NCBI RefSeq assembly: GCF_965363235.1 | Contig: NC_134844.1 | Coordinates: forward strand, 93,582,664 to 93,646,663 | Origin: Mytilus galloprovincialis | Taxonomy: Eukaryota; Mollusca; Bivalvia; Mytilida; Mytilidae | Direction of reading: 5' to 3' | DNA length: 64,000 nt | In this document: piece after piece, positions 56,805 to 64,000 of the stretch | Layout: the number at the start of each line of letters is the position of its first letter | Position numbering within the stretch: the first letter of the stretch is position 1 | Made by a program: the position numbers and the translations under genes | Notes under the pieces: generated by a model | The model's input: the letters and a program-made list of their open reading frames with translations, nothing else | The model's database searches: none | Told to the model about the DNA's origin: nothing

Positions 56805-57660
56805 TGGCGTGTTTGGGGTTCATCATTCTTACCCTTTTGGCATGTTTGGGGTACCCCATTCTTACCCTTTTGGCGTGTTTGGGGTACCCATTCTTACCCT
56901 TTTTAGCATGTTTGGGGTACCCATTCTTACCCTTTTGGCATGTTTTGGGTACCCATTCTTACCCTTTTGGCATGTTTGGGGTACCCCATTCTTACCCTTT
57001 TGGCATGTTTGGGGTACCCCATTTCTTACCCTTTTGGCATGTTTGGGGTACCCCATTCTTACCATTTTGGCATGTTTGGGTTCACCATTCTTACCCTTTT
57101 GGCATGTTTGGGGTTTACCATTCTTACCCTTTTGGCATGTTTGGGGTACCCCATTCTTACCATTTTGGCATGTTTGGGGTACCCCATTCTTACCCTTTTG
57201 GCATGTTTGGGGTACCCCATTTCTTACCCTTTTGGCATGTTTGGGGTACCTCATTCTTACCCTTTTGGCATGTTTTGGGTTCACTATTCTTACCCTTTTG
57301 GTATGTTTGGGGTTCACCATTTCTTACCCTTTTGGCATGTTTGGGGTACCCCATTCTTACCCTTTTGGCATGTTTGGGGTTCACCATTCTTACCCTTTTG
57401 GCATGTTTGTGGTTCACCATTCTTACCCTTTTGGCATGTTTGGGGTACCCCATTCTTACCCTTTTGGCATGTTTGGGGTACCCATTCTTACCCTTTTGGC
57501 ATGTTTGGGGTACCCCATTCTTACCCTTTTGGCATGTTTGGGGTACCTCATTCTTACCCTTTTGGCATGTTGGGGTACCCCATTCTTACCCTTTTGGCAT
57601 GTTTGGGGTAACCCATTCTTACCCTTTTGGCATGTTGGGGTACCCCATTCTTACCCTTTT
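56805..57660 (+). repeat. ~31-bp TTACCCTTTTGGCATGTTTG satellite
   Basis: About 27 units of 31-33 bp (CATTCTTACCCTTTTGGC, ATGTTTGGGGTACCC). Every frame on + and some on - is open because the unit has no stops; the unit is not a multiple of three, so the same words cycle through the frames. Not a gene. Confidence 0.92.
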
Positions 57661-57734
57661 AAAATCCTATAACTCTGGCATGACACAGCCAATTTTATTT
57701 CAAATTAAAATCTTGATATTGTTGTGATCAAATT

Positions 57735-57935
57735 ACATCCTATTTAAGTTATCGAATATGTGTACCAAGTTTCAAGTTGATCGTACTTCAAAAACTACCC
57801 TGACCAAAAACTTTAACCTGAAGCGGAACAAACGGACAAACGAACGAACGGATGAATGAAGCGGGAAAGACGGACGAACGAACAGACGCAGACCAGAAAA
57901 CATAATGCCCCTCTATAATCGTAGGTGGGGCATGA
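57735..57935 (+). repeat. GTGGGGCAT repeat, right-hand copy
   Basis: ACCAAAAACTTTAACCTGAA, then an ACGAACG tract, then ATAATGCCCCTCTA and GTAGGTGGGGCAT match the end of 42419-42828, with a shorter microsatellite. Confidence 0.8.
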
Positions 57936-58079
57936 AAAAATACTACTGGTACATTTTTTAAATCATTTAACAAAAAAAGAACACACATTTTCTGTTGCAT
58001 TGTAGAGTCCAAAACTGTCTAACTTTTTTATTATGTGGCAACAAGAAATCCGTGGAAAGTTCCAGGCCTCATTAAAAAT

Positions 58080-58160
58080 AATACAACATGTATGTGGTTT
58101 GATTACCAATCATTTGAGACAACTAGCTACAAGAGACCAAATAAAGTAGATGTTAACAAC
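58080..58160 (+). repeat. R2 fragment
   Basis: GTATGTGGTTTGATTACCAA, then GAGACAACTAGC and AAGAGACCAAATAA match the first 80 bp of R2. A mariner-type MITE follows at once. Confidence 0.55.
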
Positions 58161-58162
58161 TA

Positions 58163-58376
58163 CTGTAAAATCAGAAATTATTGCGATGTTTTTATTATTT
58201 GGAAAATGCGACAGGGTTATAATCGCAATACTTTAAACTCGCATTTTGAAAATTTTTATTTGAATTCAACAGGATTTTTCCCAATTTCGCAAAAATTAAA
58301 ATCGCATTGTAGTCTAAACATTCTAAAATAACAAAATCGCAATAATAAATGCACGCAATAATTTCTGAATTTACAG
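58163..58376. mobile_element. Mariner-type MITE
   Basis: Inverted ends CTGTAAAATCAGAAATTATT and AATAATTTCTGAATTTACAG are flanked by TA on both sides. 214 bp and non-coding. TA targets are typical of Tc1/mariner elements. Older relative at 24801-24993. Confidence 0.85.
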
Positions 58377-58502
58377 TATATGTCACTGTATATCAGGTAC
58401 TTGTATAAATGTATTCTGTAATTTGTTGGTCTCTAGGGCCTATAGTGTTTGAGGTGTTCCAACAACTATATAAAACTACGAAATAAATACAAGCAATATT
58501 AA

Positions 58503-58637
58503 TAGAGGAGGATTTAGGAGGGGCTTTGTGGGAAAAATTTGGTTGATTATATAGGTGATCACTGAAGCATGACTGGAGCGAGCCCACTTAGACAGTCAGT
58601 GGGCCTCCACTTATGACAATTTCTGGATCCGCCACTG
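58503..58637 (-). mobile_element. GGCGGATCC MITE, reverse orientation
   Basis: It ends TTCTGGATCCGCCACTG on the right; the left end (GAGGAGGATTTAGG) is changed. The interior (TGAAGCATGACTGGAGCG) is the reverse complement of 16286-16440. Confidence 0.75.
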
Positions 58638-58799
58638 ATTTAGTGTTATTTACAACTACATGTTCCTCAACATGCTCAAATGAAGCAAGCCTACATTGTT
58701 TGTATTTAAGCCAAGACTTAACAGACTGGTACATGTACAGAGGCTCTGCTTCATGATTCGACTAAAATGAAATTAACATTGTACAGTATATATACCCAG

Positions 58800-61700
58800 C
58801 TAAAAATTGTACCAAGATAGAACCTCCCCCTCCCAAAGAAAATAATATAAAGATGAATGGTTGGTACATGCATATCCAAAACTAGATAGAACCTCCCCCT
58901 CCCCCTAAAAATAATATAAAGATGAATGGTTGGTACATGCATATCCAATACTAGATAGAACCTCCCCCTCCCCCTAGAAATAATATAAAAATGAATGGTT
59001 GGTACCTGCATATCCAAAACTAGATAGAACCTCCCCCTCCCCCTAAAAATAATATAAAGATGAATGGTTGGTACATGCATATCCAATACTAGATAGAACC
59101 TCCCCCTCCCCCTAGAAATAATATAAAGATGAATGGTTGGTACATGCATATCCAAAACTAGATAGAACCTCCCCCCTCCCCCTAAAAATAATATAAAGAT
59201 GAATGGTTGGTACATGCATATCCAAAACTAGATAGAACCTCCCCCTCCCCCTAGAAATAATATAAAAATGAATGGTTGGTACCTGCATATCCAAAACTAG
59301 ATAGAACCCCCCCTCCCCCTAAAAATAATATAAAAATAAATGGTTGGTACATGCATATCCAATACTAGATAGAACCTCCCCCTCCCCCTAATAATAATAT
59401 AAAGATGAATGGTTGGTACATGCATATCCAATACTAGATAGAACCTCCCCCTCCCCCTAGAAATAATATAAAGATGAATGGTTGGTACATGCATATCCAA
59501 TACTAGATAGAACCTCCCCCCTCCCCCTAAAAATAATATAAAGATGAATGGTTGGTACATGCATATCCAAAACTAGATAGAACCTCCCCCCTCCCCCTAA
59601 AAATAATATAAAGATGAATGGTTGGTACATGCATATCCAAAACTAGATAGAACCTCCCCCCTCCCCCTAAAAATAATATAAAGATGAATGGTTGGTACAT
59701 GCATATCCAAAACTAGATAGAACCTCCCCCTCCCCCTAGAAATAATATAAAGATGAATGGTTGGTACATGCATATCCAATACTAGATAGAACCTCCCCCT
59801 CCCCCTAGAAATAATATAAAGATGAATGGTTGGTACATGCATATCCAATACTAGATAGAACCTCCCCCTCCCCTAGAAATAATATAAAGATGAATGGTTG
59901 GTACATGCATATCCAAAACTAGATAGAACCTCCCCCTCCCCCCTAGAAATAATATAAAGATGAATGGTTGGTACATGCATATCCAATACTAGATAGAACC
60001 TCCCCCTCCCCCTAGAAATAATATAAAGATGAATGGTTGGTACATGCATATCCAATACTAGATAGAAGCTCCCCCCTCCCCCTAGAAATAATATAAAGAT
60101 GAATGGTTGGTACATGCATATCCAATACTAGATAGAACCTCCCCCTCCCCCTAGAAATAATATAAAGATGAATGGTTGGTACATGCATATCCAAAAATAG
60201 ATAGAACCTCCCCCTCCCCCTAGAAAAAATATAAAAATGAATGGTTGGTACATGCATATCCAATACTAGATAGAACCTTCCCCCTCCCCCTAAAAATAAT
60301 ATAAAGATGAATGGTTGGTACATGCATATCCAATCCTAGTTAGAACCTCCCCCTCTCCCTAGAAATAATATAAAGACGAATGGTTGGTACATGCATATCC
60401 AATCCTAGATAGAACCTCCCCCTCCCCCTAGAAATAATATAAAGATGAATGGTTGGTACATGCATATCCAATACTAGATAGAACCTCCCCCTCCCCCTAG
60501 AAATAATATAAAGATGAATGGTTGGTACTTGCATATCCAATACTAGATAGAACCTCCCCCCTCCCCTAAAAATAATATAAAGATGAATGGTTGGTACATG
60601 CATATCCAAAACTAGATAGAACCTCCCCCCTCCCCCTAGAAATAATATAAAGATGAATGGTTGGTACATGCATATCCAATACTAGATAGAACCTCCCCCT
60701 CCCCCTAGAAATAATATAAAGATGAATGGTTGGTACATGCATATCCAAAAATAGATAGAACCTCCCCCTCCCCCTAGAAAAAATATAAAGATGAATGGTT
60801 GGTACATGCATATCCAATACTAGATAGAACCTTCCCCCTCCCCCTAAAAATAATATAAAGATGAATGGTTGGTACATGCATATCCAATCCTAGTTAGAAC
60901 CTCCCCCTCCCCCTAGAAATAATATAAAGATGAATGGTTGGTACATGCATATCCAATCCTAGATAGAACCTCCCCCTCCCCCTAGAAAATAATATAAAGA
61001 TGAATGGTTGGTACATGCATATCCAATACTAGATAGAACCTCCCCCTCCCCCTAGAAATAATATAAAGATGAATGGTTGGTACTTGCATATCCAATACTA
61101 GATAGAACCTCCCCCTCCCCCTAAAAATAATATAAAGATGAACAGTTGGTACATGCATATCCAATACTAGATAGAACCTCCCCTCCCCCTAAAAATAATA
61201 TAAAGATGAATGGTTGGTACATGCATATCCAATACTAGATAGAACCTCCCCTCCCCCTAATAATAATATAAAGATGAATGGTTGGTACATGCATATCCAA
61301 TACTAGATAGAACCTCCCCCCTCCCCCTAAAAATAATATAAAGATGAATGGTTGGTACATGCATATCCAAAACTAGATAGAACCTCCCCCCTCCCCCTAA
61401 AAATAATATAAAGATGAATGGTTGGTACATGCATATCCAATACTAGATAGAACCTCCCCCTCCCCCTAGAAATAATATAAAGATGAATGGTTGGTACATG
61501 CATATCCAATACTAGATAGAACCTCCCCCCTCCCCCTAAAAATCATATAAAGATGAATGGTTGGTACATGCATATCCAATACTAGATAGAACCTCTCCCT
61601 CCCCCTAAAAAAAATATAAAGATGAATGGTTGGTACATGCATATCCAATACTAGATAGAACCTCCCCCTCCCCCTAAAAATAATAATATAAAGATGAATG

Positions 61701-64000
61701 GTTGGTACATGCATATCCAATACTAGATAGAACCTCCCCTCCCCCTAATAATAATATAAAGATGAATGGTTGGTACATGCATATCCAATACTAGATAGAA
61801 CCTCCCCCTCCCCCTAATAATAATATAAAGATGAATGGTTGGTACATGCATATCCAAAACTAGATAGAACCTCCCCCTCCCCCTAGAAATAATATAAAGA
61901 TGAATGGTTGGTACATGCATATCCAATACTAGATAGAACCTCCCCCTCCCCCTAGAAATAATATAAAGATGAATGGTTGGTACATGCATATCCAATACTA
62001 GATAGAACCTCCCCCTCCCCCTAAAAATAATATAAAGATGAATGGTTGGTACATGCATATCCAATACTAGATAGAACCTCCCCCTCCCCCTAAAAATAAT
62101 ATAAAGATGAATGGTTGGTACATGCATATCCAAAACTAGATAGAACCTCCCCCTCCCCCTAATAATAATATAAAGATGAATGGTTGGTACATGCATATCC
62201 AATACTAGATAGAACCTCCCCTCCCCCTAATAATAATATAAAGATGAATGGTTGGTACATGCATATCCAATACTAGATAGAACCTCCCCCTCCCCCTAAA
62301 AATAATATAAAGATGAATGGTTGGTACATGCATATCCAATACTAGATAGAACCTCCCCCCTCCCCCTAAAAATAATATAAAGATGAATGGTTGGTACATG
62401 CATATCCAAAACTAGATAGAACCTCCCCCCTCCCCCTAGAAATAATATAAAGATGAATGGTTGGTACATGCATATCCAATACTAGATAGAACCTCCCCCT
62501 CCCCCTAGAAATAATATAAAGATGAATGGTTGGTACATGCATATCCAAAAATAGATAGAACCTCCCCCTCCCCCTAGAAAAAATATAAAGATGAATGGTT
62601 GGTACATGCATATCCAATACTAGATAGAACCTTCCCCCTCCCCCTAAAAATAATATAAAGATGAATGGTTGGTACATGCATATCCAATCCTAGTTAGAAC
62701 CTCCCCCTCCCCCTAGAAATAATATAAAGATGAATGGTTGGTACATGCATATCCAATCCTAGATAGAACCTCCCCCTCCCCCTAGAAAATAATATAAAGA
62801 TGAATGATTGGTACATGCATATCCAATACTAGATAGAACCTCCCCCTCCCCCTAGAAATAATATAAAGATGAATGGTTGGTACTTGCATATCCAATACTA
62901 GATAGAACCTCCCCCTCCCCCTAAAAATAATATAAAGATGAACAGTTGGTACATGCATATCCAATACTAGATAGAACCTCCCCCTCCCCCTAAAAATAAT
63001 ATAAAGATGAATGGTTGGTACATGCATATCCAATACTAGATAGAACCTCCCCTCCCCCTAATAATAATATAAAGATGAATGGTTGGTACATGCATATCCA
63101 ATACTAGATAGAACCTCCCCCCTCCCCCTAAAAATAATATAAAGATGAATGGTTGGTACATGCATATCCAAAACTAGATAGAACCTCCCCCCTCCCCCTA
63201 AAAATAATATAAAGATGAATGGTTGGTACATGCATATCCAATACTAGATAGAACCTCCCCCTCCCCCTAGAAATAATATAAAGATGAATGGTTGGTACAT
63301 GCATATCCAATACTAGATAGAACCTCCCCCCTCCCCCTAAAAATCATATAAAGATGAATGGTTGGTACATGCATATCCAATACTAGATAGAACCTCTCCC
63401 TCCCCCTTAAAAAAATATAAAGATGAATGGTTGGTACATGCATATCCAATACTAGATAGAACCTCCCCCTCCCCCTAGAAATAATATAAAGATGAATGGT
63501 TGGTACATGCATATCCAATACTAGATAGAACCTCCCCCTCCCCTAGAAATAATATAAAGATGAATGGTTGGTACATGCATATCCAAAACTAGATAGAACC
63601 TCCCCCTCCCCCTAATAATAATATAAAGATGAATGGTTGGTACATGCATATCCAATACTAGATAGAACCTCTCCCTCCCCCTTAAAAAAATATAAAGATG
63701 AATGGTTGGTACATGCATATCCAATACTAGATAGAACCTCCCCCTCCCCCTAAAAATAATAATATAAAGATGAATGGTTGGTACATGCATATCCAATACT
63801 AGATAGAACCTCCCCTCCCCCTAATAATAATATAAAGATGAATGGTTGGTACATGCATATCCAATACTAGATAGAACCTCCCCCTCCCCCTAATAATAAT
63901 ATAAAGATGAATGGTTGGTACATGCATATCCAAAACTAGATAGAACCTCCCCCTCCCCCTAGAAATAATATAAAGATGAATGGTTGGTACATGCATATCC
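58800..64000. repeat. ~69-bp satellite array, about 75 units, runs off the window
   Basis: The unit reads AATATAAAGATGAATGGTTG, GTACATGCATATCCAATACT, AGATAGAACC, then TCCCCCTCCCCCTAGAAAT. Most units are 69 bp (23 codons), so the minus strand stays open for stretches of up to 159 residues reading MHVPTIHLYIISRGRGRFYL and so on; one-base changes in the C runs break it often. Unit variants recur with a 1,800-bp spacing: about 60,560-61,640 against 62,360-63,440, nearly identical. A 554-bp spacing also appears (60,181 and 60,735). Each unit has two C5 runs (two G5 runs on the other strand). Confidence 0.95.

Noticed and set aside
56693-57727. A 344-residue protein on + (and others in further frames)
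   Set aside because: It is the 31-bp satellite read through; all frames repeat the same words and no domain or start context supports a gene.
58751-63996. A family of minus-strand proteins reading MHVPTIHLYII
   Set aside because: The units are 69 bp, which keeps the frame open by length alone; frequent one-base changes in C runs break it, and no flanking gene structure exists.
58800-64000. A CRISPR-like array
   Set aside because: Units are contiguous and lack unique spacers; the setting is an animal genome. It is a satellite.

Overview
The window is animal DNA, AT-rich, with spliced genes and very many interspersed repeats. The commonest repeat (core GGTATGATTGCCAATGAGAC, about ten full or partial copies) and the general style of the repeats are, from memory, those of marine bivalves, most likely a mussel (Mytilidae). 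No ordinary housekeeping gene is visible. Almost everything recognisable comes from mobile elements of several classes, many nested in one another. Gene calls rest on conserved motifs and splice phases read by eye; no database search was possible.

Layout. 1-14.4 kb: the last three exons of a SWIM-YqaJ-PHD protein on + (249-4577) face a THAP/DDE_Tnp_4 transposase on - (8532-9878). This convergent pair fits what I recall of ISL2EU-type DNA transposons. Around them lie two full and several partial copies of an unnamed ~2 kb repeat ending in TATACGACCGC (R1), a GGCGGATCC MITE with 5-bp target repeats, and two copies of a self-complementary ~195-bp repeat. 15.4-28.1 kb: a DUF6589-type gene on + (17777-21621) converges with a RecQ-like helicase gene on - (22404-28070). 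Both look slightly decayed, and together they may be one AcademH-like DNA transposon. A 532-bp tandem duplication upstream copies a candidate exon and supplies an empty site for a MITE.

28-41 kb: inverted CGGAAACGG arms, a decayed LINE split by a CAGGG-ended transposon, which holds a palindrome-rich GACCGTACGCGTACGGTC element, which in turn holds a 520-bp miniature LTR element whose LTRs each carry a tRNA-like pol III promoter. Then come a 166-bp tandem array inside an AGCTCACCTG-ended repeat and a Crypton-like tyrosine recombinase fragment on -. 41.9-47.5 kb: a 5.6-kb element with ~115-bp inverted ends rich in ATCGTGAAAGATC, flanked by CTATT, with no transposase seen. 47.8-55.5 kb: a whole-looking, very young BEL/Pao LTR retrotransposon (two 787-bp LTRs identical by eye, AGTGG target repeats, one long gag-pol frame). 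55.5-64 kb: minisatellites of ~85, ~31 and ~69 bp; the 69-bp array fills the last 5.2 kb, shows a higher-order 1.8-kb repeat and runs off the window.

How the parts relate: the two convergent gene pairs are each probably the protein set of one DNA transposon (nuclease-like helper plus transposase; DUF6589 protein plus helicase). The rest is non-autonomous or structural repeat DNA.
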